Positions 15,327-25,145 of a stretch of 53,568 nt of DNA are shown here, piece by piece (the stretch's first letter is position 1; each line of letters begins with the position of its first letter). A program made the position numbers and the translations under genes. The DNA is from Calothrix sp. PCC 7103 (lineage in GTDB: Bacteria > Cyanobacteriota > Cyanobacteriia > Cyanobacteriales > Nostocaceae): positions 10,976-64,543 of the forward strand of contig NZ_KB217478.1 of the NCBI RefSeq assembly GCF_000331305.1. The letters run 5' to 3'. The notes beneath the pieces are model-generated. The model had not been told where the DNA came from, did not search any database, and was given only the letters and a program-made list of their open reading frames with translations.

Positions 15327-17780
15327 ATGAGTTCAGCATTAAGTTTGAGTAATGTTGTGGGTGTTAGGTTAGCCCAAGATAGTATTCAAGAACAGTTAAG
15401 TAATACTACTTATGTGGGGATTGACTTTGGCACAAGCACAACTACTATTAGTTATTCGATACTTGGTAATGATAGTGTACCGATTGAGACTTATGCTATG
15501 CCCGTGCAGCAGTTGCTCGAAGATGGGCGCCTGTACGAATCGCACTTAGTCCCAACTGTGATTGCTTGGTATAAAGAACAACTATTTATTGGAGTAGGCG
15601 CCTCATCACTAAAAAGCCAATTACAGCAAGGTATTAACCTGTGGGCTTCATTTAAAATGGGTCTAGGCGAGGACTTGGGTCCTGTTTACTACAATAGTAG
15701 ATTATCTGCCGGACATCCAAACACAACAATTGAAAAACCTGAAGATGCAGCGCGCGTATTCTTCCATTTTCTAAAAAATCAAGTCGAGGACTACGTTAGG
15801 CAACATAATTTGCCATCGCGTATTCGTTATTCGGTATCTGTACCTGCTTCGTTTGAATCTAACCAACGTACAAGTTTACTATCTGCTCTATCTGATGCGG
15901 GAATTAAGCTTGATGGTAAGTTACTAATTGATGAACCGAATGCCGCATTTTTGAGTTATTTAGCTGAATCGAGCTTAAATGGACTGGGTAGTTTAAATAT
16001 ACCAGAGTCGTCACCATTACAAATTCTTGTCTTTGACTGGGGCGCCGGCACGTTAGATGTGTCAATATTAGAAATTGGTAGAAGTGAAGCAGGTGGACTA
16101 ACTTGTAAAAACCTGGCTATATCTAAGTTTACGGCGTTGGGTGGGGATGACATCGATAAGCGAATCGTCACCGACATATTATTACCACAGTTATTTAAAC
16201 AGAACAAATGCAGCTTTGATGATTTTAGAAGTGCCGACTTAAGCAAGCGAATAATTCCTAAGCTACAGAAGACAGCAGAGGATTTGAAGATATTGGCTTG
16301 TAAATCGGTATCGTCTCAAATGGTGTCTAATCGTTTGCCTTCAATAGCGACTAGTAATCAAAAGGTAGAATTGAATCGCTCCATAGATATAGATTTGCCT
16401 AAACAAAAATTAAGCTTAGTAAACCCAAGTATGAGTTACTGTGAGTTTAATGAAGTGATGGATAGTTTTTTTGTTGGCGCCGACTCTGGGGATATTAGCG
16501 TGTTTGCGCCAATCGAATCGAGTTTACGTAAAGCTGAGATAAATAAACATGATTTAGACTTAATTTTATTTATTGGTGGCAGCAGTAGCAACCCTTATGT
16601 ACAGGTTGCCTTAGCAAACTACTTTACAGGTGTTGAAATTGAGATACCTCGTGATTTGCGCTCACATGTTTCTCAAGGCGCCGCAGTTAACTCATTACTG
16701 TTAAACGGGTTGGGTTTAACGTTGGTGCGTCCAATAGTGTCTGAACCTATTTTACTAATTACCCGTAACGGATTACAAACGTTAATTGCAGCAGGTACAG
16801 AAATATCTAACACCAACAATGAATTTGATTTTTGCACAGGAGATAGCGAACAAGAGAAAATTCAAATTCCTTTATGTGTCGGTAACGCAAATAAAGTATT
16901 GACGGTAATTACTATTGATGGCGATACTTCTTCTGGAACATTTGCTCCCAATACATGGGTACGAGTTAATTGTGGATTGAGTGAGGATAAAGTGTTATCT
17001 GTCGCAGCTAGCATTAATGGGAATGAAGTTGTTTCTACATTAGTAAATCCATTTGCGAACCGAGAGCTAACTACCGAAGAAAGGTTAGTTTTTGAAGCTG
17101 AGAAAATAGCCAACGAAATGGCAGCACGTAATGGTGGTAAGCCATCTGTACCAGGGTTATTATATTTAGTCGAAGCTTGTAAGGAGGCTAAAGATTATCT
17201 GCGCGCGGCTGAAACGTTAGAGTTAGTGCAAATGTTAGATAAAAACGAGCGGCACGAAACATCTATTTGTTGTTACTACGACTGGTCAAATAAGAAAAAA
17301 CAAGCGCTCGCTTGGGGTGAAAAAGCTTATGAAAAAGACGAAAGCGCAATTAATGCTTCCAATCTGGCAATACTTTATTCTAATAATGGTGATTACAGTA
17401 AATACGAGTCGTTAATGGAAAAGTCTTTATCGTTAAATCCTGATTTGGTTTTTCCTTTGGTTTCATACGGCAGTTATTTAATGCGTAAAGATGCTAGTCG
17501 GCAAGCTAGAGGTAGAGAGTTTGTACAGCGCGCTTTTGATTCTCTATACAAAGCATTTTTGGATAAAAAATTACATATATCGACGTATAAAAGCTTAATT
17601 AATGCCGCCGATGCTTTAGGTAAAAGTGATGTAGTAAAAGCAGTTAAGATGCGGAAACTAGAATTAAGCGCTAAATCTAAGTTTTACGATGAAGACAGCT
17701 TACTAGCATCACAAATGGAGAATAATCAAAATCTTAGTAATAAGCTAATCAACCCGACTAATTCACCGAAGTTATTTTAA
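15327..17780 (+). CDS. Hsp70/DnaK-like ATPase with TPR-like C-terminal extension
   Basis: 817 residues. Actin-like ATPase motifs of Hsp70: phosphate-1 GIDFGTSTTT (31-40), IDEPNAA (201-207), phosphate-2 VFDWGAGTLDVS (235-246), adenosine motif LILFIGGSSSNPY (412-424). A shortened substrate-domain-like beta region spans about 460-570. The last ~220 residues are helical pairs of TPR type (YLRAAETLELVQML, ALAWGEKAYEKDES, NLAILYSNNGDYS). DnaK itself has a helical lid and an acidic tail instead. This fused design is a specialised Hsp70-like protein, likely binding a protein or assembly rather than acting as a general chaperone. It heads a three-gene operon; the helicase starts 18 bases downstream after AAGAGGAG. 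Confidence 0.85.
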   Translation: MSSALSLSNVVGVRLAQDSIQEQLSNTTYVGIDFGTSTTTISYSILGNDSVPIETYAMPVQQLLEDGRLYESHLVPTVIAWYKEQLFIGVGASSLKSQLQQGINLWASFKMGLGEDLGPVYYNSRLSAGHPNTTIEKPEDAARVFFHFLKNQVEDYVRQHNLPSRIRYSVSVPASFESNQRTSLLSALSDAGIKLDGKLLIDEPNAAFLSYLAESSLNGLGSLNIPESSPLQILVFDWGAGTLDVSILEIGRSEAGGLTCKNLAISKFTALGGDDIDKRIVTDILLPQLFKQNKCSFDDFRSADLSKRIIPKLQKTAEDLKILACKSVSSQMVSNRLPSIATSNQKVELNRSIDIDLPKQKLSLVNPSMSYCEFNEVMDSFFVGADSGDISVFAPIESSLRKAEINKHDLDLILFIGGSSSNPYVQVALANYFTGVEIEIPRDLRSHVSQGAAVNSLLLNGLGLTLVRPIVSEPILLITRNGLQTLIAAGTEISNTNNEFDFCTGDSEQEKIQIPLCVGNANKVLTVITIDGDTSSGTFAPNTWVRVNCGLSEDKVLSVAASINGNEVVSTLVNPFANRELTTEERLVFEAEKIANEMAARNGGKPSVPGLLYLVEACKEAKDYLRAAETLELVQMLDKNERHETSICCYYDWSNKKKQALAWGEKAYEKDESAINASNLAILYSNNGDYSKYESLMEKSLSLNPDLVFPLVSYGSYLMRKDASRQARGREFVQRAFDSLYKAFLDKKLHISTYKSLINAADALGKSDVVKAVKMRKLELSAKSKFYDEDSLLASQMENNQNLSNKLINPTNSPKLF

Positions 17781-17798
17781 GAGGAGATTAATTTTTAC

Positions 17799-19016
17799 AT
17801 GTCTTGGTTAATTCCGTTTGCTAAACTTGATGCTGAACAGCGCGATACTATTAATCGTATTCTCGCAAACCCCAGACAAAACTTTTTTATTAAAGGTTTT
17901 GCGGGTTCAGGTAAATCTATTCTGTTACTGCATGTCCTAATTTTAGCCAAACAGCAAAATCCAGCATTGCGGGTGTGTGTAGTCGGTTATACTAAAACAT
18001 TAGTGGATATGTATAATGCAAGTATTCCACCCGAAATTAAGAATGCTTCTACATCACAACCTACTAGTTTATATGAGATATTAGCTCCGAAGCAGAATCA
18101 AAGGTCTAGTGTAAATAACAGCGGTGTTGATGCAAAAACTTATAGTGCATTCGAGAAAAGTCCCCAAGCCTACGATATGATTTTAGTGGATGAGGTACAG
18201 GATTTACCAGAAAATATTTTATCACTATTGCACAGCCAATGTCGTCAACTAATAGTAGCAGGCGACGGCGCCCAATCAATTTATGATAATGGGATGCCAG
18301 TAGCTGCTATGGTGTCATTAATTAATGCAGTGACGATTGAATTAAAAATTTTACATCGTTTGCCGAATAAAGCTATTGAAATAGTAAAGGCAATTTTTCC
18401 AAGTAATGAACTAGAAAAAGCATCGCGCTCTAAACTACGAAACGTTGATATTACTTTAGCCAAAGCCTTGGATGTAAATGAAGAAATTAAATATGTATTT
18501 GAAACAGCTTCAAACTATGCTAATTCTCGTGTAAGTACAGCGATATTATTGTCAAAGAAAAAGTATATACTCGACTTTATTGATGCTGTTTTATATTTAC
18601 ATAATTTTGGTGAATGGGAACCAAAAACAAATAGATTTGGTGGAGAAGACTTTAATGATTTAAATGACTACCTATCTCAATGTGGATTAAACATGCAATA
18701 TTTAGGTGGTGGCTGTGGTAATTTAAACGACTCGTCAAAAGTACATTTACTTACTTACCACAGTGTCAAAGGGTTAGATTTTGAGACGGTATTAGTACCT
18801 AATTTATGTGCGGATGTAAATATCTGGAGTGATAAAGAGATAGCCAACAACTTATTTTATGTAGCGTTAACAAGAAGCCGACTCAACTTATATTTATCGT
18901 ATACAGGTAAACCTCATTCTTACATCACCCGTATACCTGATAATTTATTGCGAATAGTTGAACTACCAATTAAGAAGCAAGTTGAAGTAGCTACAGAAGA
19001 GGATTTCTTTTTCTAA
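17799..19016 (+). CDS. SF1 (UvrD/PcrA-like) helicase or ATPase
   Basis: 405 residues with ribosome binding site GAGGAG before ATG 17799. Walker A GFAGSGKS (33-40), Walker B ILVDEVQDL (128-136), motif III-like VAGDGAQSIYD (153-163), motif V-like TYHSVKGLDFETV and motif VI NLFYVALTRSRLNLYLSY. It is much shorter than UvrD (~720 residues) and lacks most of the 1B/2B insertions, so it is a compact SF1 enzyme such as those found in defence or toxin-linked operons. It ends in an ATGA-type overlap with the third gene. The SF1 call is strong; substrate (DNA or RNA) and direction are unknown. Confidence 0.88.
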   Translation: MSWLIPFAKLDAEQRDTINRILANPRQNFFIKGFAGSGKSILLLHVLILAKQQNPALRVCVVGYTKTLVDMYNASIPPEIKNASTSQPTSLYEILAPKQNQRSSVNNSGVDAKTYSAFEKSPQAYDMILVDEVQDLPENILSLLHSQCRQLIVAGDGAQSIYDNGMPVAAMVSLINAVTIELKILHRLPNKAIEIVKAIFPSNELEKASRSKLRNVDITLAKALDVNEEIKYVFETASNYANSRVSTAILLSKKKYILDFIDAVLYLHNFGEWEPKTNRFGGEDFNDLNDYLSQCGLNMQYLGGGCGNLNDSSKVHLLTYHSVKGLDFETVLVPNLCADVNIWSDKEIANNLFYVALTRSRLNLYLSYTGKPHSYITRIPDNLLRIVELPIKKQVEVATEEDFFF

Positions 19017-20041
19017 TGAAATATTTATTACCGCTTACTAATAACGAATTTTTATTATGGTATCGTCGTTCCGAATTAAAAATAATGAAGTTTCGATTGA
19101 TACCAACTTTTGATGTGGATTTTACTGATAATGTTTCTGAATTGGATAAAATTGCAGCGCGAGTAGTAAAGGCAATGCCCGACTATGATGAAGATTATGA
19201 AGTACTAATTGCAAAAGTTGAAGATAATTCTTCATGGGCGCCGTATAACTTTGAGAAAAATCAACCAACATTTATCAACATTTCCATACACAACTTAGAT
19301 TGTGTTTATCCAATTACTGAACGGGGTAAACGCTTACTAATTGGGCGAGTTGATAGCAATATAAACGTAGGCGAACCGATATTTGAGAGTTATGTTCATA
19401 CTTCTGTTCAACAACGACAGTCATCTTTATCATTGTTAGGTGGTACAGCATTACTTAAAATTGCTGGATTAGATATATATAAGTACAAAAATACTATAAA
19501 TCAAATTAAGGATGATGCTTTGTCCGGCGCCTCTCGAAACAGCAGTGGCGAAGAATTTCCTTTTGATGGCGCCTTAATCGAGAACTTATTGTGTTATACC
19601 CGTCATGAAGTCATGCCAAATACTGATATTGCCTATTTTTATGATTTTGGGAAAATTCTTAGCAAGCTTTACCCAAGTAACGATAATATCACTGATTTAT
19701 TAGATAAGTATCGTTCTTGTTTAAAGGAAATTACTAATAAAAATGCTACACTTGAGGACTTGTTAGAAAAAGTTGATGATGTAATGAGTTTGTTCGATGC
19801 TGCTTTAGATGCTAAGTTAGGCGCCGTATCAATAATTATTTTCTTAAAATTGCAATCAGAGCTTTACCAACACCAAAACCTATACAAGACTAGCTTTAAG
19901 GAATTGGTTGACAGTTTAGGTCAGAAGCGAACTCGTGACATTGTTATAGCATTATGGTTAGTAGGGGTATGTTTTGGATTTGACTTTTTTTGTGCAACTT
20001 ATTACGAGGCTATTCAACCTAAGTTTTTTATAGAGTTTTAG
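19016..20041 (+). CDS. Unrecognised third protein of the Hsp70/helicase operon
   Basis: 341 residues, start overlapping the helicase stop by one base, so surely co-translated. The N-terminal ~170 residues look mixed alpha/beta (VDFTDNVSELDKIAARVV, RGKRLLIGRVDSN). The C-terminal half is helical (LLDKYRSCLKEITNK, LEDLLEKVDDVMSLFDAALD) and ends in a hydrophobic stretch with aromatic residues (IALWLVGVCFGFDFFCATYY). No family, no catalytic motif recognised. It may be the effector or the adaptor of the system; only the context speaks for it. Confidence 0.7.
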   Translation: MKYLLPLTNNEFLLWYRRSELKIMKFRLIPTFDVDFTDNVSELDKIAARVVKAMPDYDEDYEVLIAKVEDNSSWAPYNFEKNQPTFINISIHNLDCVYPITERGKRLLIGRVDSNINVGEPIFESYVHTSVQQRQSSLSLLGGTALLKIAGLDIYKYKNTINQIKDDALSGASRNSSGEEFPFDGALIENLLCYTRHEVMPNTDIAYFYDFGKILSKLYPSNDNITDLLDKYRSCLKEITNKNATLEDLLEKVDDVMSLFDAALDAKLGAVSIIIFLKLQSELYQHQNLYKTSFKELVDSLGQKRTRDIVIALWLVGVCFGFDFFCATYYEAIQPKFFIEF

Positions 20042-20192
20042 CGGCAATTATTGGGTTAGAGTATTCCAATTAAAATAATATCCCAAAAATTTTGTAAGAT
20101 AGGCATCTTGGCTGTCCGCCAAATACCATAAGACGCATCGATGCCTCTAAAAATATACTTAAGCCTAAATAAAACCACGATAAGCAAAAAGC

Positions 20193-20240
20193 ACATTAGC
20201 ATGATAAAGTTATTTATATCAATATCGATTAAGCTAATGT
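20193..20240. promoter_or_regulatory. Inverted repeat (possible operator) before the SDR gene
   Basis: ACATTAGC (20193-20200) and GCTAATGT (20233-20240) are perfect reverse complements separated by 32 AT-rich bases, and the right arm lies three bases before ATG 20244. The position would suit a dimeric repressor. A second palindrome, GCATCGATGC, lies at 20135-20144. Confidence 0.4.
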
Positions 20241-20243
20241 CTT

Positions 20244-21012
20244 ATGAAGTTACCGGATTTTTCATTACATGGAAAAATTGCTTTAGTAACTGGCGCCACA
20301 AGAGGTTTGGGGTTAGAAATTGCCAAATTACTTGCTTTATCGGATGCTTCAGTTATTATTAACGGACGAAGCGATGAAAGCTTAAATAATGCAGTAGCGA
20401 TAATCTCTTCTACTGGCGCCACAGTTACCCCATTAAAATTTGACATCGCTTCAGATACAAATGTTCAAAAAGCTTTCAGTGATATAAAAGAAAGATATGG
20501 ACGTTTAGATATACTTGTAAATAATGTTGGTATGCGTGACCGTCGTGGTCTTTTTGAATTTGAAATGGATTCAGTACATAAACTTATCAATACAAATTTA
20601 ATTGCTCCTTTCAATTTATCTCGTCAAGCCGCACAACTTATGATAGAAAATGGTAAAGGAAGAATTATAAATATTACTTCAATTGCAAGCCCGTTAGCTG
20701 ATGCAGGTGATACCATTTATACGATTGCCAAAGGGGGACTCGAAGCATTAACGCGCGCTCTCGCTGCTGAAATAGGTATGTTTGGTATCACCGTCAACGC
20801 TGTTGCACCAGGATTTTTTGCTACTGAGAGCAATTTAGATGTTGTTGCAGATAAAGAAATTGCAACATGGCTATCAAAGCGAACTTCGCGAATGTCGTTG
20901 GGGAGAACCATCTGAAATTGCTGGTGCTGTTTTATTTTTTGCATCTGATGCCGCATCATATGTTACTGGTCAAGTTTTAGCAGTTGATGGTGGATATCTT
21001 GCCCATCTATAG
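20244..21012 (+). pseudogene. Short-chain dehydrogenase/reductase with C-terminal frameshift
   Basis: The N-terminal ~215 residues are a normal SDR: TGATRGLG (16-23), LVNNVG, NITSIAS with the catalytic Ser, and YTIAK with Tyr and Lys. The frame then goes wrong after ATWLSKRTS and stops at 20915. The other frame continues exactly as expected, [33 protein letters not shown], ending at 21012. A one-base indel near 20890 explains this. The relatives are NAD(P)-dependent oxidoreductases of the gluconate 5-dehydrogenase/3-oxoacyl-ACP reductase type. The truncated product lacks the C-terminal beta strand and dimer contacts, so it is probably inactive unless the frameshift is a sequencing error. Confidence 0.8.
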
Positions 21013-21128
21013 TTGTCCCCAAACGTATTTTGCTTGCAGAAGTCTATTTACCGCGTACTACAGTTTAATGGCGCCTGGGGGTGCGGAATTTCGGCTATAA
21101 TGCAAAAACATTACATGTAAGCGCTCTA

Positions 21129-21563
21129 ATGAAACCTAACAAAAATCAAATAAAAGGAATGTGTCTTTGTGGAAATATCTCTTATAAAGCTGTTCTTCAA
21201 TCTTTCCCTAATGAATTAATTCCACGTTGTTGTACATGTGACTTTTGTGTAAAGCATAAAGCAAAATACTTGTCTGACCCAGAAGGCTTACTTGAAATAT
21301 TCTTTAATGATTCAAATCTTGTTAATATCCATACTCAAGGTAGCGGGTTAGCCAAATTTATCCTGTGTGGCAATTGCAATGCCTTGGTGGGCGTTTACTT
21401 TGAATCTGAAAATTCAATCTATGCATCTGTAAATTTAAATTTATGTGCCGACTATCCAGTATTTGGAGAAGCAGTTTCAGTTACACCAAGTGCATTATCT
21501 GTCTCGGAAAAATCTCTTCGGTGGAAAAGATTATGGTTTAAAGATGTAAAGCTAAATGCATAA
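21129..21563 (+). CDS. GFA (glutathione-dependent formaldehyde-activating)-like zinc protein
   Basis: 144 residues from ATG 21129; an in-frame upstream GTG at 21081 would add 16 residues that look unnatural. Zinc ligands of the GFA/Mss4-like fold are in place: CLCGNISY (C12, C14), PRCCTCDFC (Cys 34-40), and LCGNCNALVG (C80, C83). GFA-fold enzymes include glutathione S-(hydroxymethyl) synthase and S-nitroso or halide-linked relatives, so the exact substrate is open. The gene follows the broken SDR in the same direction and could have formed a pair with it. Confidence 0.75.
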   Translation: MKPNKNQIKGMCLCGNISYKAVLQSFPNELIPRCCTCDFCVKHKAKYLSDPEGLLEIFFNDSNLVNIHTQGSGLAKFILCGNCNALVGVYFESENSIYASVNLNLCADYPVFGEAVSVTPSALSVSEKSLRWKRLWFKDVKLNA

Positions 21564-21790
21564 AAAATTTTGTGTTATTTCTCAAAGTTGCTGTAAAGTC
21601 GCTTGCGAACTCGGCTCTTCCGTACTTGGCGTGCTAAATGTATTGATAAAATAGCTTGAAAATCTTACTATGCTTATCTTACAGCCATTATTACCTTTGT
21701 AAAAGATAAAATTACCAAAATTTCAACTATAAGTGCCTGTAAGCCTTGATTTTAAAGGAAAAGTATCGATTATAATTAAAATTTAGCACG

Positions 21791-22411
21791 CTACATACGC
21801 AAGAACCATGTTTTCATCATGGCAACAATCTTTTCGGTTGCCGCTGTAAGCATCTCGTAATGCTCTTGCGAAACCAAACTCATTGTAACTGCCGGGTAAA
21901 ATGCTCCAAGTGCCGCACGAAAAAGATTTTCATCAAATACTGGACGGACAAAATTTTGTGGTAAGTTCCACTGACTACTATGGCGATGCAGTTGAGCCAT
22001 TAATAAGCCAAGATTTTTTGCTTGCTGCGGTGTTCGCTCCTCATTAGAGACACTGCCATCAATCCAACGTAGCAACGAACAATTAAAAATTTCTTGGGTA
22101 TCATCTCCCAATACTTGTGTTACCAATCTACCATCTATGTTTTGCAATGGCTCTTGCACTATTATATTGGTCTCGTGACGCAAAGCCTCAAGCCATTTTA
22201 ATTCTGATTCGATAACATCTGGTTTTTGCCATATATCATCCTGTAACCCTGGCAATGCTTGGTGAATGCGGAGGAGAAAGTTTGACGATTGTGTTTCTAC
22301 GTAAAAGGTTATGTTTCCACTTTTACCCAAAAACCGAATTTCTGGCGCCATCACAGCATATTGATTGAGTGCAGCAAGAGCAATATGTTTGTAAGTATTG
22401 GGGTGAGTCAT
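21791..22411 (-). pseudogene. Aminoglycoside-phosphotransferase-fold kinase, truncated
   Basis: 206 residues matching the first ~two thirds of APH-like (SrkA/homoserine-kinase-II-type) proteins: GNITFYVE and SNFLLRIHQ (the P-loop strand and ATP-binding region), SLLRWIDGSV (hinge), LGLLMAQLHRHS. The frame ends at FLRM before the expected catalytic loop HxDLHxxN and the Mg-binding DFDD. Neither was found downstream. The protein therefore lacks its catalytic site and is almost certainly a remnant. Confidence 0.75.
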
Positions 22412-22749
22412 TATTTACAATACCTAAAGTTAGGTTGTATTGCACAAAAAATATATCTTAACGCGAAGACTCCTGTTTCCGCTTTTAAGTTATAAAATGT
22501 GAAATTATCTAAAATACTGTGTATAGAATGCTGCTACAATCCATAGGCATGGTAGTAACTATTAACTATAACTTTGCATCTTTGGAGGCGCCTGTTGAGA
22601 GCGCATAGTTTGTAAATATTCCCTGGCGTCGGAAATCACTATAAAACCGTTTGGCTTTTCTAACTTAATTTTAAATGAGCAGACGCAAATTATAAGAGTA
22701 ATGTTGGTTTGCGCTTCAGTCGAATCGTTCTTTAAAGAATTTACAGCGT

Positions 22750-23472
22750 TTAAACTACATGAAACTCGCGAAAATCTCGTAAAATCAAGCGTAACTGGCT
22801 TGAATGTGTCAGCCACAGATAATGCCCTGCTCCCTTAATTATCTCAAAACGAGCTTCAGGCATGAGGTTTGTTATTTGCTCAACTGGCCAACAGGGACGA
22901 ATATCTTCGCTACCCACTACCGCTAACATTGGCGCCATGAGTGTTGAAACCTGCTTCCATAGTAACGGTTGTTTAATAAACGCTTGGAATGAATGATTGC
23001 CTACCTTATTGACTTCCATATTTATTGGGTAAGCAAAATCCGGTACAATTTCTACTCCTGCGTCACGTCCTCTGCGGTAAGCATCCTTCCAATCATTGTC
23101 ATTCTGTAAACCTCTACCACAAAGGTAAATGATACCGCGAGTACACGTAGGATATGTAAGAGCATAAGCAAGTGCCACGTCTGCACCCCAAGAATGTCCT
23201 AACACTACCCATTTTTCAATACAAAGTATTTTACGTAAAGAGTCAAGGTCTGTAATTGCTGTTTGGAGGTCATATGGAGGTGTCAATGAAGAACGACCAC
23301 ACCTGCGCGGGTCAAAACAAATTGTGTGTACCATATCATTAATAAGTGCAGCTACGGGTTCGAGGTAGTTGTAGCAGCCAGGTCCACCACTAATTAAAAT
23401 TACAGGGAAGCCAAAGCCTTGTTCCGAAACCCATAATGTAGCACCGTTAACTTGGAGAAAATATTCTTTCAT
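22750..23472 (-). CDS. Alpha/beta hydrolase, proline-iminopeptidase-like
   Basis: 240 residues counting from MKEYFLQVNGATLWV (ATG at 23472). The open frame extends further upstream, but that part overlaps the GNAT gene and makes no sense. Motifs: oxyanion-hole SGGPG (28-32), FDPRRCGRS, nucleophile elbow GHSWG (92-96, Ser94), then VGSEDIRP with the probable acid and GAGHYLW with the catalytic His. The family splits N-terminal prolines or small esters and amides; substrate unknown. It lies in tandem, same strand, with the GNAT gene and may share its transcript. Confidence 0.8.
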   Translation of the reverse strand: MKEYFLQVNGATLWVSEQGFGFPVILISGGPGCYNYLEPVAALINDMVHTICFDPRRCGRSSLTPPYDLQTAITDLDSLRKILCIEKWVVLGHSWGADVALAYALTYPTCTRGIIYLCGRGLQNDNDWKDAYRRGRDAGVEIVPDFAYPINMEVNKVGNHSFQAFIKQPLLWKQVSTLMAPMLAVVGSEDIRPCWPVEQITNLMPEARFEIIKGAGHYLWLTHSSQLRLILRDFREFHVV

Positions 23473-23557
23473 GAGAAGAGCAAACTGAAAAAAGCCTTGG
23501 CGCCAAACATCACTGTGTATTGTAGTCCCGACTGTAGTTGTTTGATGTATTAACCTG

Positions 23558-24401
23558 CTAGCTTGTAAAATACCCTGTGTAACAGTGCCCAACTTGTTGA
23601 AAACCAAGAGAATGATAAAGCGCGCAAGCTGGCAAATTATCTTCATCCACCCAAAGCTTAACGGCTGAATATTCTTTGAGCAGTTCACCAATCAGAAATG
23701 CTAGTAGCTTCTGGGCAAATCCCTGCCTTCGGAATTTCGAGAAAGTAAACGGCGCAATTATAAAAGCATCACGCTTGGTTGCACTATAACGAACAATAGA
23801 AACAATCTGTCCGCTGTTTTCTAAAACCGCTATCACCCTCTGTTTAATTAAGCTATCCCAATCATAATTTAAGCTGCTGCTTCCTCGTTCTGCCGAATAT
23901 GCGATTGCATAAGCTTGTAGTGCTTCAAAGTCTTGGGGTAATGCCCATCGTCCTTCGCCACCAATTGAAGGTTGAGTGCAAATCATTACAAATTGGTCAT
24001 ATTCTCTCCGGAGTGAATAATGCTTTAGTAACAGGGGACGAATCCAGCTTTTTATTAGGGCAGAAGTAAATACTCTATGAGGGCAACTTTCTCGTTCCTG
24101 CAATGGCAAGCAGGGATTCAGTAGCGCTGTAATCACTACTTTCTATCAAAAGGTTATTCCCAGGTTTTATCATCATTACTCCTTTGATATTGTTTGGAAC
24201 AATGGATTTGGTGTAAGCAATGGCGAGCAATCTTCCTCTTTGCTGGGGAATAATTTGCTGTTTGAGAAGAGAATAGAGAGCAAGTTGTAAATCGGGAGTA
24301 AAGTCATAGTCAGCTAGCCACTCTGCGGCTGCTCGCATTTGCTCAATTGAAGGGGTTTCGAGAATTTTAATTATACTTGTAGCAGAAATATCTTCATGCA
24401 T
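23558..24401 (-). pseudogene. GNAT-family acetyltransferase split by a frameshift
   Basis: Two overlapping frames make one protein. The 5' part (24401 down to 24075, 108 residues, MHEDISATSIIKILETPSIE…ESLLAIAGTRKLP) runs into a stop. The other frame, entered one base off near 24085, continues HRVFTSALIKSWIRPLLLKH and REYDQFVMICTQPS, then the GNAT core FIIAPFTFSKFRRQGFAQKL (acetyl-CoA loop RRQGFA) and the end LYHSLGFQQVGHCYTGYF. GNAT enzymes move an acetyl group from acetyl-CoA to an amine. The C-terminal frame alone (23558-24136) keeps the catalytic domain and might still be made from its own ATG. Confidence 0.7.
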
Positions 24402-24608
24402 GGTAATTACCTAGAATGCTAACGATAGCTACACTTTGAAAAAGTTTAATTTCTTGCATTACTTTAGTTTTGTTCTAAAAAGCAGTATTATCGGCGCCAG
24501 TTAGATATGGTTAATTTTTCCAGGCAAACGAATCATTGCTGGGAATATAGGAATATAGTACTTGCTAGCGCTTTGATTAATGCGGCGCCTTAAATCTTTA
24601 CTTATGAA

Positions 24609-24884
24609 CTAGTTTGTAGGCGTACAAGTGTTTGTTGAATTTCTTGCTACGCCCGACTTTTCTAAGGTACTGTTGAGTCTCATAAATTTTTCAGTTAAAA
24701 GCCAATGTAATGAATCTCTATCAAGTGCAGGCTCTATTCGAGTCAAAAAAACTTCTTCAAGCTCAAATGGCTCGTGGTGTACCATAAAACACTGCACAGC
24801 ATCTCTTAACTTATCAAAATCCTTGTTTCCAATGCATTCTAAAAAAGGAATGATTTCGCTTAATGGTATATTTTTCACACTCAT
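24609..24884 (-). CDS. Small hypothetical protein
   Basis: 91 residues, start ATG 24884. Mostly helical and acidic (PLSEIIPFLECIGNKDFDKL, EPALDRDSLHWLLTEKFMRL). No membrane segment, no recognised domain, no clear ribosome binding site. It sits alone between AT-rich gaps in the accessory region. The composition looks coding, but function is unknown. Confidence 0.45.
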   Translation of the reverse strand: MSVKNIPLSEIIPFLECIGNKDFDKLRDAVQCFMVHHEPFELEEVFLTRIEPALDRDSLHWLLTEKFMRLNSTLEKSGVARNSTNTCTPTN

Positions 24885-24994
24885 AATAGGACTAAATATA
24901 TATAGTAAATGTGATTATATTTTTTTTGTATAAACAGACATAAATTACAGTGTCGCATGTTTGTATGCACAACATAAACCCCTGCTTTTCTTAA

Positions 24995-25129
24995 ATGGAC
25001 ATGCAATTAGCGAAACAAAGGGCAGCCAGTAGTATCATTAGTTACACCATAATCCCGGTCGTAGTTCTACTACTACTTGGGAACAGTATAGGCGCCAGAA
25101 GTACTCCTAGCACCTATTTTGTTAGTTAG
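24995..25129 (+). CDS. Possible 44-residue membrane peptide
   Basis: ATG 24995 (or 25001) opens MDMQLAKQRAAS followed by one hydrophobic helix (IISYTIIPVVVLLLLGNSIG) and a short polar end. No clear ribosome binding site. Single-helix peptides like this can be toxins of toxin-antitoxin pairs or chance frames. Confidence 0.25.
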   Translation: MDMQLAKQRAASSIISYTIIPVVVLLLLGNSIGARSTPSTYFVS

Positions 25130-25145
25130 TGAAACATTACAATAT

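Noticed and set aside
20141..20362. Plus-strand frame of 73 residues before the SDR gene
   Set aside because: It runs through the operator-like repeat and into the SDR gene in another frame; Lys/Ile/Ser-rich composition typical of AT-rich noise.
22562..22816. 84-residue minus-strand frame after the hydrolase
   Set aside because: Overlaps the hydrolase 3' end in another frame and has no recognisable start signal or domain.
23473..23691. N-terminal extension of the proline-iminopeptidase-like hydrolase
   Set aside because: It overlaps the conserved C-terminus of the GNAT protein in another frame and does not resemble the hydrolase family; the ATG at 23472 is preferred.
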